NCBI GenBank assembly: GCA_018398765.1
Contig: JAHBMJ010001832.1
Coordinates: 1-26,533, forward strand
Source: Chromera velia
Taxonomy: Eukaryota; Sar; Chromeraceae
Length of the DNA: 26,533 nt
Direction: 5' to 3'
The position numbers and the translations under genes are program-made. Positions 1 to 10,050 of the stretch are shown here, piece by piece (positions within the stretch are counted from its first letter, which is position 1; every line of letters begins with the position of its first letter). Under the pieces are notes generated by a model. The model ran no database searches. It was not told the origin of the DNA and worked only from the letters and a program-made list of their open reading frames with translations.

Positions 1-3
1 AGG

Positions 4-47
<44 letters not shown>

Positions 48-117
48 GAGGGAGAGGGAGAGGGAGAGGGAGAGAGAGCGGAAGGGGGTGGAGAGAAGAG
101 AAGAGAAGAAAAGAGAT
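1..117. repeat. (GA)n-rich purine tract
   Basis: The window opens with an almost pure A/G stretch dominated by AG dinucleotides with GGG interruptions. It would lie in the first intron of the TXNDC9-like gene, or beyond it, and holds no coding signal. Confidence 0.9.
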
Positions 118-427
118 GGAAATGCAGCAAGGGGAGATACAAGGAAAGAGAGGGAGTCGGGGAAGGTGCAGTTTTAAAAGGCAAAGGACATGAAAAAAGA
201 GGGTCGACTGCCAAGGGAGGGGATACAAGAAAGAGTTTGAGAGTGCGATAGATAACCGTCCTTCGGCACCTTCTCTTCCGTTTCTCTTTCGATTGTCTGC
301 TGCGGTCTGATCAGCCTCCTGAGAGAATGGTCGTTCCCCAACGTTCCCCATTTCCTTACAAGTGTGTAAAAAGAGAGAAGAGACTAGTGAGTGGATATCT
401 GAATGTGCATCTGAGAGACTGACTGAC

Positions 428-694
428 CATTCGTTTACTCTTCTTGGCGGCCTCAAAGAATTCCTTCTCGCTGAAGAGTTCCGAGTAGGTCCCGTGTCCG
501 ATCTCCATCCATGACTGCCTTTCCTTGGAGGCACTTTTCATCTGCTCCAGGCGTTTGCGCCTCAACTCTTCGATGTCATCCTCATTCATGTTGTCCAGTC
601 TGTTGATCTCTGCATCCAGAGCCTCTTCCTTAGCCTCTAGAGCCTTCAGGACTGTGTCCTCTAACAGGCCCTGCAGCATGTTCGGGTCCCCCAT
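428..694 (-). CDS. TXNDC9: TXNDC9-like (phosducin/thioredoxin-like) protein, first coding exon, partial gene
   Basis: Eighty-nine codons from ATG (694-692) to a donor ATG|gtcagt at 428/427, phase 0. The peptide is helical and charged (leading Met-Gly-Asp-Pro, then Leu-Leu-Glu-Asp...). It carries the N-terminal signature of the TXNDC9/PhLP3 family: 'LDAEINRLDNMNEDDIEELR', then 'RRKRLEQMK', and 'GHGTYSEL', which matches the family's Gly-His-Gly-x-Tyr just before the thioredoxin fold. The exon stops where the first thioredoxin strand (VVCHFYR-like in animals) should begin, so the catalytic-fold exons must lie left of position 1; I did not find them in 1-427. In animals the protein binds the CCT/TRiC chaperonin and modulates actin and tubulin folding in the cytosol. 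Beyond the donor the frame reads on into low-quality sequence, which I treat as intron. A TATAAAT lies close upstream of the ATG, too close to be a normal core promoter. Confidence 0.88.
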
Positions 695-1487
695 TGTGGA
701 TTTATAGGGTGGAGACAGTCAGCCTATGAATGACTAGAGTCTGCGCAAGACAACAGCTAGAGACTTCACCGATTTTGAACCGCTCAGTCTGCAGTCTGTC
801 TTTCTTTTTCCACTGGCACTTGCAGCAAAACTGAATACCCCACCGGCACGAAAGTTCAAGATCAAGTATGTACTAGCGAACATGAAGGGAATTGTCACCC
901 ATGCATCGATCCGGTCAATGTATGGATTGTATAGGATCGAGCGGGAACTTTTCGAACCGATCTTTGACGTTTTAAATATTTGATCAGAGATCTTCTACAC
1001 AGAGCTCGGCTGAGAGCCGCGGACGTCTCCATGCATTACGCGTGCAGCAAATTTCAATCTGACGTGCCCACGAGGCTATTTCCCGCCCAAAATTCCGGGC
1101 CGGGCCATTGACGCACGCGGTGAGCGGGAGCATAAGGGGCAAATTAATGGGGAGGGTCCCTTTGAAGTTGTTTTCCACCGTCAAAGGGTAGCCTTTGCCA
1201 AGGGGACAAACTTTTAGAAAGTTTTTGCCCTGCGACCCCTGCCTCTCCCTTCTTTTCGTTGTTCTCCGAGTCCTACTCTACCGCCGCTTGAGAAATAAGC
1301 CGCAGTAAAAGTGATTAATGAGCAGTGTTCCTAAATTGAGAACAGACGGGACGAACCAGAACTTTTTGACAAACTAGGCTAGATCCACTCCTCATATATG
1401 GGGACGCGACATGCATAACAAAAACCTCAATCAAGTTGATCTGACGCATACTGACGCATGCAATTTTTTGTGCTGCATGACTGCTCG
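695..1487. other. Intergenic, upstream of TXNDC9-like gene
   Basis: No convincing coding sequence on either strand. This segment should hold the 5' leader and promoter of the TXNDC9-like gene, which reads leftward. I see no clear core element beyond AT-rich patches near 970-985. Confidence 0.5.
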
Positions 1488-1765
1488 CATGCAGATCAAC
1501 CAACGTCCGTCCTCAGGAGTGAAACCTCCAAAAAAAGAATGTTAAGAAAGTCTGTCGCCAACATTTCCAGCTGTAAAAAGGAACATGCACGATTTCTACT
1601 TACAATCTCAGCTACTCCCAGTCAAACATCTTCTTACATCTTCTTAATTTCCATTCTTTCTTTCCCTCAATTTTTTTTTTCTTCCCCGGAGTCCCCTCTC
1701 TGGCTGGCTGGACAATACTAGACGATTGCTGGACTACGCACTAGACAGAGTGTGAGATCAGGGGG
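1488..1765 (-). pseudogene. Decayed copy of the 5' end and upstream region of the TOP6B-like gene
   Basis: This stretch matches the start of the TOP6B-like gene near 16695-16885, in the same orientation. Shared blocks include CTGTCGCCAACATTTCCAGCT around the start codon, GGAGTGAAACCTCC inside the first codons, TTCTTTCTTTCCCTCA upstream, and CTGGCTGGCTGGA further upstream. The similarity therefore covers about 25 codons plus about 100 bp of leader or promoter. The copy starts ATG-TTG-GCG-ACA-GAC-TTT-CT like the parent, but relative to the parent has a net 4-nt loss within the next ten codons, so the frame is lost. It is too diverged to be an assembly duplicate. Confidence 0.75.
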
Positions 1766-3160
1766 ACAAAAAGCACCCCACTCGCCCCCGGCATGCAAAA
1801 AGCTAGAAACTGTTGTATATAAAATAGACGCAGTGTAGCACGGCCCCCTGGGTATGCACCGAAAGGCTAAACGTTTAGATGGGCCCTGACTAGGGCCCTG
1901 AGCGCAAGCTAGCACGACAAGATGAAATTGTATACTGAAGTATCAGAAATAATTGTTGATTAGTCTAGACTTGATCAGAATCATCAGATGTAGAAGTAAT
2001 ATTTATAGAAAGCTGTTTCTGACAATCTGACCGGATCTAACCAGATCGACATACTCTAAGACATAAAATAATATTTACGTCTACGTATCGAAACTTTTAA
2101 GGCACAAACGTGCGTGGCTAGATTTTCCAAGTTAATTTTCCAATATCGTTTATATCACTGCTCATCATGAATCTTATGGTAGCGAGCCGGTTGTACTCAA
2201 ACAATGCTTTGTTGATTGTTTTTTTGATATTTTTTACTCCTCGTCTCTCTCCTTCCTACATGCAATGTCGGAGACTCAGAGTCACCATAACAGAGTATGT
2301 CAATTTTGCTCAAAGGTAGTATTATGTTCTAGGTTAGCAGCCAATATATAAGGTCATATGATTATTATAAATAGAGATGCATCTAGAGATGCATTGGCCG
2401 TAGTAAGTCTAGGGACTGTCAGAAAGGGCTAGAAAAGGAAGGAGGTTTCAACCAGTAATAGTCCTAGTAATAGTCCCAGTATGGATCAATCTGACTGAAA
2501 AACAAACAGAAACAATTATTCTACCATTCAAAGTTAATTAAGATTAATCCAGCCGTAGCTTCCACGCCCGCACATGTGTAAGCAAGGTGTCTGACCAAGG
2601 CATGCCGGAACTACCTTAGACGCCACACATAGAAAAAAAAAAAGTTGGGAACGCCTAATTTTATTATTATTTTTTTTTATTTCAAGTGCCTCCAAAAGGA
2701 AAAAAATCACTTTCAACTCTGAAACTTACTTTTCCACACAAAATGTAAACCTAACTTTTGACATTAAAAAAAAAAAATGAGGATGCCTAATTTTTTTTTT
2801 CTTTTTTTATGTGCAGCGCCTAGGAACTATCTCCCTGTCACTATCGACTGGAACTTTTTAGGACTCTAATAGGAGATTCAAGTTCAGCTTAAGTTCTGCG
2901 CTTTTCACGTATAAAGTTCAAAACTTCAAGTCTCTTCCGAAGTTCTGCGCTAGGTTATGCTAGGTCAATCTTTACTAGTGTTTAATACCACAGCCTGAGT
3001 GTAACCACACTTTATTTTAGTACATACATTTTTCCACTTAAATGTCATCGTCACTCTTATCTAAGAAAAAAAAAAGGCGAGAAAACCGGAAAAACTAAGC
3101 ATCTTCCGAAGTTCTGCATCTCTTATCTCAAATCATACCCCGAACTTCTGCAGCCCAGGT
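1766..3160. other. AT-rich intergenic stretch without recognised genes
   Basis: Repeated short stops in all frames. There are several A or T homopolymers of 8-13 nt (2631-2642, 2670-2679, 2766-2777, 2791-2800). The block 'A-run, G-rich, GCCTAATTTT' occurs twice (about 2630-2675 and 2765-2800). The word CGAAGTTCTGC recurs near 2938 and 3108, with relatives near 2900 and 3153. This looks like old repeat debris. Confidence 0.5.
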
Positions 3161-3179
3161 TTAAGGACTCAATAGTGAC

Positions 3180-3880
3180 AAAGGGGTAGCCAGAACGAAT
3201 ATATAAGACGATATGGAATGCACCATATAATATCACAGCACCATACAACAGGTAGAAGCCTAGAGTACGAACACTCTGATGAGGCCCCAGTAAGAGAAGA
3301 GGAACGCGTCGTCTTGACAGAGGAAATGATAGATCTCTTGCTAGATCTCTTATAAGATGAGATCCATCTGCTTAAGGAGATACTTAACACCAACCAGTCA
3401 CCCTTTTCTGTCCCGTTTCGAGTCTTAGTCCCCGAATAGAAGTGCAGATTTCAAATCATCTACTGGGGTTTTCTGCAAGACCTTGAGGATCTTCTCGAGG
3501 ATTTGAAAAATGTTTTGAGAAAATCATATCTCCTCCCATTCCTCCTCAATCCAAACCAACGCCTAGACCAACGCCCTCCTACGGGGTTTGAACAACTTTG
3601 ATCCCCTCCACCACTGGTACATCCTAGGGCACATCACTCACAATTTCCCCAAAGAGATGAAGCTGTCATGAAGCAAGACTATGACAAGATCCGTGCTGCC
3701 CTGTATAACCGCTTTGGTATATCTGATGACGTCTATATTGATACCACCCTAAACAGTCTCCGCGGTCTCCCCCATGGGTGATGCTGTCATACCTGTGGTG
3801 CAGGCGGAGCTTCCTCTCCCGTGACTGGTGCTGCTGCTGCTACAATGGCTGTGTGTCTTCCAATCCCACTTACTAACTAG
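3180..3880 (+). mobile_element. Decayed coding remnant, possibly from a retroelement; family unknown
   Basis: Stretches of this segment read as protein-like sequence on the plus strand, in different frames: a segment rich in Glu/Leu/Asp near 3215-3420 and one containing 'DYDKIRAALYNRFGISDD' near 3670-3775. The composition suits an old structural (gag-like) gene, but no family motif was recognised and no terminal repeats were found. It is clearly broken in several places and treated as a fossil. It could equally be a dead host gene. Confidence 0.3.
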
Positions 3881-3900
3881 GGTTCACACTCTGAAGTTGT

Positions 3901-3951
3901 AAAAAAAGAAAGAAAGAAAGAAAGAAAGAAAGAAAAAAGGAAAGAAAAAAA
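3901..3951. repeat. (GAAA)n microsatellite
   Basis: Six consecutive GAAA units flanked by imperfect A-rich units, directly after the decayed remnant. An A-rich simple repeat here could be the tail of a retroposed piece, but no target-site duplication was found. Confidence 0.8.
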
Positions 3952-4239
3952 GTTTGTCTGAGTTTTGTTTGTTTCCAGCTTTACTTGAAAAAGGCTATAA
4001 ATCAGGCCCCCTCCTCATTTATGAAACTCGTCAGTTAGGGTGCCCTTATTTTAAAAATAAATTTTCTTGAGATCATACTGAGTCTAGTATACTCTATAGT
4101 ACTCACTCTCATTCAAGATCGAACGTAGGATCGATCGAACCCAGAATTAAATTTTTGATACCAGCTTTGGTATAGATTTAATTTTCCTTTATATTTATGA
4201 ACACCCGTTTGAGATAAGAAGAGCACTAGCACAGGCAGG

Positions 4240-5250
4240 CCAACAGCCTTCTTTTAAGACAAGAGACAGAATAGTTAGATGGTTGAGAGAAAGAAACGTA
4301 GATAAGATAGAAAAAAGAAAGAAAAAAGTGTTTAAGGGGCAGGTAGAAAAAACAATTAAGAGTCAAGACAAGAAAGAGAGAAGAACAGGTAAGACTGAGT
4401 CAGTTTGAGGGGGTTTCAGGGTGGTACAGAGCGGTTCAGAATGGAAATCGCCTTCATTTGTGATCTTTTCTTAAGAAAGAAGAAAATGCAGAAAGAAACA
4501 CTGGTGTACTCCATGTATGCATCAGAGAAAAAGATATTGGAAAAGCCCCTTCTTGCTACACCAAGCCGGCACCCTGGTCAGTACATAGAAGGAGAGTAGC
4601 ATTCAGACTTGGAGAAAGAAGCTTCGCTGTCACAAAAAAAAGAGTGCCGCAGAAAGGTAAACAGAGAGTGCCACTTAAGAAATGAATTTGTCTATTTCTA
4701 TTCTGTTTTGACTTGCTTAGCCTTTCAGTCCTCGAAGATGAGGTCCACGTGCTCATAGAATGCCCAGTGCATGAATGGGAAAGGGAGGAATGCATTGGCT
4801 ATCTGGTACAAGGGTGGACAGATGAGAAGAACAAAAGAGCAAAGCGTGTAAGAAAGTCAGAAGGGGATAGAAAAATCGATAAAATGGCCCTGTTCACCTT
4901 TTTGGTCAACGAAGCAGACTACCATGTAAATACACTTATAAAAAGAATCTTGATGAGATGAAGAGTGTGGAGGAGATGTAAAGAGGAACTTAAGGATGCT
5001 TTTCGAGATGTAACTGCCGAACAGCTTACAAAAGTCCATGACAAAGAAGAAAAAGGGAAAAGAAACAGAGAGCCGCGTTCCAATGTAGAAAATCTGATCG
5101 GTATGGTTTATCAGATGAAAAGAGCAAGAGAAACAGGCTCTGCACATAGGTATACGGTCACAAAAGTAATAGAGAATGTATGCTATCGCTCTACCCTTGC
5201 ACTCTGTCACTCTGTCTTTCACTCGCACTTCCTCAGAGAAAGTCAAGCAT
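4240..5250 (+). mobile_element. LINE (non-LTR retrotransposon) 3' fragment, copy 1, broken
   Basis: The plus strand reads 'LEDEVHVLIECPVHEWEREE' near 4727-4790, a form of the C-terminal Cys/His cluster (ED-E-x-H-x-L-x-x-C-P) found after the reverse transcriptase of many non-LTR retrotransposons. Just upstream one frame reads VAFRLGERSFAVTKKRVP, which aligns with the matching part of the copy at 20.7-22.2 kb. DNA similarity is also visible (AAAAGCCCCTTCTTGCTACA here, AGAGCCCCTTTTTGCTATAC there). Downstream follow 'MALFTFLVNEADYHVNTLI' and a Lys/Glu-rich tail. Several stops and frame changes separate these pieces. No reverse-transcriptase or endonuclease domain remains, and the 3' boundary is not clear. 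Confidence 0.65.
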
Positions 5251-5637
5251 AACTTAATATTATCCCAGGACCATAATTCAACTGCATCCATGTTTGTTGG
5301 CAGTAGCAATGGTTTTGAAGTTTGTAGAAGTTTTGAAGGCAAGAAATTCATGTGTCGTGATGAGATGTATCATTGCATGTATGCGTACATGGTGTGGAGT
5401 AATGTGCATGAATATATGATGCAAGGAGGACGTCAGATAACTGGTATGCAGGTCTAGGGCTCCAGCCCCGAACACAATGTAATCCTGTAATCCTATATAG
5501 TTAACAAAGTTCTAAAGAAAGAAAGAAAGCTAGTATGAGTTTTTCTTGTTTAAAACTTTACATGTACAGTGTGAACCCATAGTCTTCAACCCTAGCTTGC
5601 TAGCTAGCTTGTCAAACGCTACACGCCTATGAGGGCC

Positions 5638-5645
5638 CTACTTAG
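5638..5645 (+). repeat. Target-site duplication, left copy
   Basis: CTACTTAG, identical to 6775-6782 on the other side of the hAT-like element. Confidence 0.8.
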
Positions 5646-6774
5646 TAGTGCTAGGAAAGGGTTTAAGGTTCAAAGTTCAAGGTTCACTTCGAAGTAATGA
5701 ACCTGAATCAGGTTCAAAAACAGGTTTAAAAACAGGTTCACTTTTAATTAATAGAAACCTAATTTTTTTGTGTTATTTTATGCCTTTAAATTAGGTTTTA
5801 ATACATTTTTAGAACGTTTTATTATAGAATCTATGCCTTAGTAGTGTTTTTAAATAGTTTAAATCAATACTTACGCTCACATTAGGTGCTAGTCTCAAGT
5901 TATTCACTGTTTATAGTCAAAAATTAGTAATTAAAAAAGCCTGAAAAAATTAGAAAATATCATAATTAAATTTATATGATCGTATTAATTATGACAATTT
6001 CATCACAGCGTTTCTTTCTTTCTTTCATCTGCTCACCGGTTGCCCCACGGCCCCGGCTCCCCCCCTCCCTCTCTGTGTACCGCCGCCTCTTTGACTTGCT
6101 GCTCTCGGCCTCTGATTTCGGCTTCAATGCACAAGACACGACCGGAGGTGTCAGAGAGAATGGGACCGCTGGAATTTTTTTCAACAAAGAGAATGAAAAA
6201 GGGTTGTACAGTGAAAGAGGTTGGACCTATGGGTAGCCCTCTTATAGCTGGGAGTTTTAAAAAAAAGATCCGGAGACGGCAGTAGCGGAAGCAAGCAGAG
6301 GGACTACTGCCGGCACGAGTCTGAAGCAGCCCCTCCAAAAAGACATTGTCAATCACACTGTCGTGCAGACTGCTGTCAAACAAATTCTATATTTCCTCAT
6401 TCCTTCAGTGGAGACTGTCCGTTTTGATACGGGGCCTTGCAAGTGGAAAACTTGGTAAGTCACATGTACTTCTTCACTTCTGCAACCGTCAGCATGAGTT
6501 TTTATGCTGACATATGATGCTGACATATGCTGACATGCGTCTGTCCGACACAATAGATTGAACCGGCTGGGGACAGTTGCTGTACACGTGGCTCCGGCTC
6601 CTTATTTCACCTATATCGGCCGCGGGCGGCGCGGGCCTGGCCGGCCTTGTGCCAGTGGCCGCGCGTCTGGCCTCCAAAACAGGTTCAAAACAGGTTCAAC
6701 CGGTTTAAAACAGGTTCAACAGGTTCACTTTTTCAGATTTGAACCTTTTCTCAATGAACCTTAACCCAGCCCTA
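5646..6774. mobile_element. hAT-like non-autonomous DNA transposon with 8-bp TSD
   Basis: The ends are imperfect terminal inverted repeats: TAGTGCTAGGAAAGGGTTTA... at the left and, as reverse complement, TAGGGCTGGGTTAAGGTTCA at the right. Identical 8-bp copies of CTACTTAG flank it at 5638-5645 and 6775-6782. An 8-bp duplication and a TAGGGCTGGG-type end fit the hAT superfamily. Both subterminal zones carry many AACAGGTTCA-like words (5656-5745, 6675-6765), as hAT transposase-binding repeats often do. No transposase is present. The core, about 6005-6665, is much richer in G+C than the ends, with an open frame on the minus strand and clusters such as GGCCGCGGGCGGC, so the element may carry captured host DNA. 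Confidence 0.8.
6033..6383 (-). other. Open frame in the GC-rich core of the hAT-like element, possible captured exon
   Basis: An open minus-strand frame of 116 codons containing 'GPILSDTSGRVLCIEAEIRG' and ending near GGCAACCG|gtgagc, a good splice-donor match. The composition resembles host exons in this window rather than the element's AT-rich ends. No family was recognised, so it may be a captured exon fragment or chance. Confidence 0.25.
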
Positions 6775-6782
6775 CTACTTAG
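6775..6782 (+). repeat. Target-site duplication, right copy
   Basis: CTACTTAG, identical to 5638-5645. Confidence 0.8.
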
Positions 6783-7156
6783 GGCCTGATGACGATGGCG
6801 TATGATGATGATAATATTTTCGTCTTAAATTGATTTATATTAAATCACTAGTTAAATCATAATATTATCATATATGCTATGCTATGCTATGTTATCTATA
6901 GTATATTTTTTTATAAAATGCTTTTAAAATAGAATTGACGACTATAGTTACGAGCTAGGTTACGAGTTTATACAGTAACATCTTGTTGTATGACACAGTT
7001 TTAGCGTTAGAGCGGCCGTTTTGCATGAAAATATCCCTCCTGACAACTAGTGAGTAGTAGTAACGCCGACATGGTCTGTCCGTGCACTCTACCTACGGTG
7101 CAACAGTGTGACTGCAACCGTCCCCCCCCCCCCCTACCGCCCCACCAGATATCTAC
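6783..7156. other. Intergenic, 3' side of the TOP6B-like gene
   Basis: AT-rich up to about 7010, with the short repeat ATGCTATGCTATGCTATG near 6871-6890. A 12-nt C run lies at about 7121-7132, just past the stop codon of the TOP6B-like gene. No poly(A) signal could be assigned with confidence. Confidence 0.4.
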
Positions 7157-8569
7157 TCAGAAGTCATCATCCTCCTCGTCCTCTGCCCAAAATTCTTCTT
7201 CTTCTCTTGTGAGGCGCCTCCAGACCGTCCCCTCACTGTCCCTCTGTTCTTCCTGTCCTTTTCCGCCTCCACCTGTTTTTCGTTCTTCTCCATTTTGATC
7301 CAGGCTTCCGGTTGGCCTCATGTACACCCCCCTTCTCCTGTCCTCCTCTTTCTTTTCTTCCTCTCTCCACTCCGATACCAACATCCGCCCTCTCCCCCTC
7401 CCCCTCTCTGCTCCATGCTGCGACTGCTGCTGTCTCTGCACAAACGGAAACGGAGAGCCGAGAAAAGAACCGTCTTCTCCCTCTCCCTCTCCCTCTCCAA
7501 ACTCATCCCCCCCCTCTTTCCACTCCCCACCCCCTCCCAGATGCCCCCCCTCCCTCTGCCGTTCCTCCGCGAAGAACGAAGACCGAAGAGCACCGTCGTG
7601 TTCCCCCACTCCCTCAGCCTGAGAGTCAGAGTACCCCCCACACTCCCCCCAGTCGGACCCCATCGCCCAGCTCTCCACTGTAGCCACGGACCCCGGCACA
7701 GAGAACATGGGGGGCTGCCGGGGCCCTCCCTCTTCCATACCCCTGCTTTCTGGGTATTGTGAGGGGGGAATGCGTGTGTGAGCCTGGGAGGGGGGGGGAG
7801 ACGGAGAGGGTTTCTGTCTCTTTGTCGGTTTGGGCTGTGGGGCACTGTCTGTGGGTCTTCTTTGCATTTGCATACCTTCTCCTGTCTGTTCGTTTTCTTT
7901 TTCCTTCGCATTTTTCTTCTTCTTCTTCCCCACCCGTCCTTGTCCTGCCTCGGGGTGCATGTGCTGTTCTGTCTGTGCATGTCCCCCCGTCTTTCCTTTT
8001 GTCTGCTGTGCGTCTGTCTCTCTCCTCCCTTTGGTGTTCGTGCCTGAAGAAGAAGAAGAAGAATTGAGACGCATCTTTTCGAGTTTGGACAGAACGACCT
8101 GCAGAATCCTTTCCCGAATCGTGTCGGCATCAACTTCCCTTTCTTCCGCAGCAGCAAGGGGGGGGCCGTGAGGGGGAAGAGAGAGAGAGAGGGCCTCTTC
8201 CGAATCTGCATGGTCGTTCTCGGCCCCGATCGTTCGCTGTGAGTCCGGCGTGCCGGGGCCCTCCTGAACCATACCGTAGGGGGCGTTGCCTCTGGGGCCC
8301 TGCGGACCCAGGCCGATCCAGGAGGAGGCTGTGGGTGAGTGCCTTAGACTAGTACAGGTGGGGTCTTGTTCATCGTCTCCTTCCTCCATGAAGGGGTTGG
8401 ACGGGGACAGGGAGAGTGTGTCTCTGTCTCTGTCTCTGCAGTGCTGCCCTCCGAGGAGACCCAGCATCCTAAGGCACTCACCCTTGAAGGCCCCAGAGCG
8501 GCTCCGGGAGATGATGGCGGACAGAGAGCGCGCAATGCTGGGGGCCAGGAAGTCGGCGGCGTGGCGGTA
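7157..8569 (-). CDS. TOP6BL: TOP6B-like last exon: final transducer helix and disordered tail
   Basis: 471 codons including the stop, after acceptor gcacgcag, phase 0. It begins 'YRHAADFLAPSIARALSAII', then 'SRSRSGAFKGECLRMLGLL', resembling the last conserved block of MTOPVIB-type proteins. The remaining ~430 residues are low complexity: Ser/Pro, Gly/Glu and basic patches (KKKKKNAKEKE, PTKRQK, possible nuclear signals), with one helical island 'TIRERILQVVLSKLEKMRL'. The tail ends in an acidic Trp-containing motif, 'EEEEFWAEDEEDDDF'. In animals the tail of the orthologue binds REC114; whether this one does is unknown. A consensus donor (AAGG|GTGAGT, near 8482) lies inside the exon and could allow a shorter isoform. 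Confidence 0.82.
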   Translation of the reverse strand, partial: YRHAADFLAPSIARSLSAIISRSRSGAFKGECLRMLGLLGGQHCRDRDRDTLSLSPSNPFMEEGDDEQDPTCTSLRHSPTASSWIGLGPQGPRGNAPYGMVQEGPGTPDSQRTIGAENDHADSEEALSLSLPPHGPPLAAAEEREVDADTIRERILQVVLSKLEKMRLNSSSSSSGTNTKGRRETDAQQTKGKTGGHAQTEQHMHPEAGQGRVGKKKKKNAKEKENEQTGEGMQMQRRPTDSAPQPKPTKRQKPSPSPPPSQAHTRIPPSQYPESRGMEEGGPRQPPMFSVPGSVATVESWAMGSDWGECGGYSDSQAEGVGEHDGALRSSFFAEERQREGGHLGGGGEWKEGGDEFGEGEGEGEDGSFLGSPFPFVQRQQQSQHGAERGRGRGRMLVSEWREEEKKEEDRRRGVYMRPTGSLDQNGEERKTGGGGKGQEEQRDSEGTVWRRLTREEEEFWAEDEEDDDF

Positions 8570-10009
8570 CTGCGTGCAGACAGCAGAGAGAAGAGGAAGC
8601 TAGATCGAGACAGATGCATGCATACATGTACTGAACTGGAAATGCACTGACATATGAAGATGCGCACATCATCCACACCTTCCACCACTACAGCGGGAGA
8701 TTCCGCAGATGTAATGTTGTGTGTGTGTGTGTGTTTGTGCGTGCAAAAGGTCGCTGACCGAGTGGGTGCACGGTTTCGCTGTTCGTGATGGAGGGAGAAG
8801 TAGAGCAACAGACGGATAGAGAGAGCATGAAAGGGACGTGAAAGAGAGGCCTGCATCTCCACCTGTCCTGTGTCCACAAAAAGAAAACGAATGAAAAAAG
8901 CAACCATGCATGTAGACTGCATGGAAGTCCTCCCCTCTTGCCGTGACGTGAAAAGAGACGCCCCGACAAACAAACGGCATAGCTGCTCCATACATTGATT
9001 GATACATACACAAATACAGTCTCTCTCTCTTGCTTGGTACAGGCATGAATGTTCCAACCCGACTATCTGGCTGACTGACTGACCTGAAAGTCTGTTTTTG
9101 TTTCAAATTCACTCGGGTGCTTCTTTCGGGCTCCTTCAAAAAGGGACCTGCAAACACAGAAAGACAAAGAAACATCAACACATACACACACACGAACATT
9201 CTTCATGATGCGCAGGGTAGGTAGCATTCTTCCCCTTTGACTGCAATCTGTACCGACAAACAGACAGGCAGCCATCCACACAGACAGACGGACGACAGCT
9301 CATCTCATGCAGAAACAAAGAAAGAGAGACAGACAGACGGCCCCTCACTTCCTCAAGAGCCCCAAACAAAGTGTGCGATGCAGACAGACAGGAAAACCCC
9401 CTTCCGACCTGAGTCCCTCCCGCACAGCGCGTTGAAGAGAAGGGGTGGCCTGCAGGAGCCCTCCATGCAGAGAGAGAGAGAAACGTGCATGTACGCGAGG
9501 GGAGGGGAGGGGAGGGAATGTTTCAAGGAATCATGACTCAGAAAGGCAGAGAGAAAGACGGTAGGATTGAAGCACAAAGGGAGTCAAGAAGGAAAGAAAG
9601 CAAACAAGAAATTCAGAAAAAAAAGGAACAGAGAAGGAGGGAAGGAAGGAAGGAAGGAAGGAGGGAACGGCACGGTTGATGGAAAGGAAAGGACAGGAGC
9701 CTAAACAGATGGAATTAAAGGAGGTAGGCGAGGATCGAAAGAAAGCAAATGATGGCAAGAAACAAAAAAAGAGGAAGGGTCACTCTTCCTGTCCGCTCCA
9801 CCCCTCTCTCAACCTCTTCTCCACAATATATTTGCTTCCTTCCTTCCTGCCTGAATCTCATTTAATTCTGTCAAGCGACTTCCTTCCTTCCTTCCTCTTC
9901 AAGTTCCTTTCCAGGACGAGAGAGAGAGAGACAGAGCTGAATTTTTTCATCCTAAATTCGCACCTCCCTCGAACGAATCCCTGGGTACCCCCTCCACCTG
10001 CCTGAATGA

Positions 10010-10050
<41 letters not shown>

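Noticed and set aside
7295-7762. Plus-strand open frames opposite the last TOP6B-like exon
   Set aside because: Pro/Leu/Ser-only translations of a purine-rich antisense exon; no motif, and the minus frame continues in phase from a conserved exon.
7318-8211. 297-codon minus-strand frame overlapping the last TOP6B-like exon
   Set aside because: Out of phase with the upstream exon and consists of Arg/Lys/Gly-biased shadow sequence.
9335-9385. Possible microexon before a (GTCT)n run in the TOP6B-like gene
   Set aside because: Only a 13-nt exon would be bounded by AG and GT, and exons 9449-9409 and 9147-9084 already join in phase.
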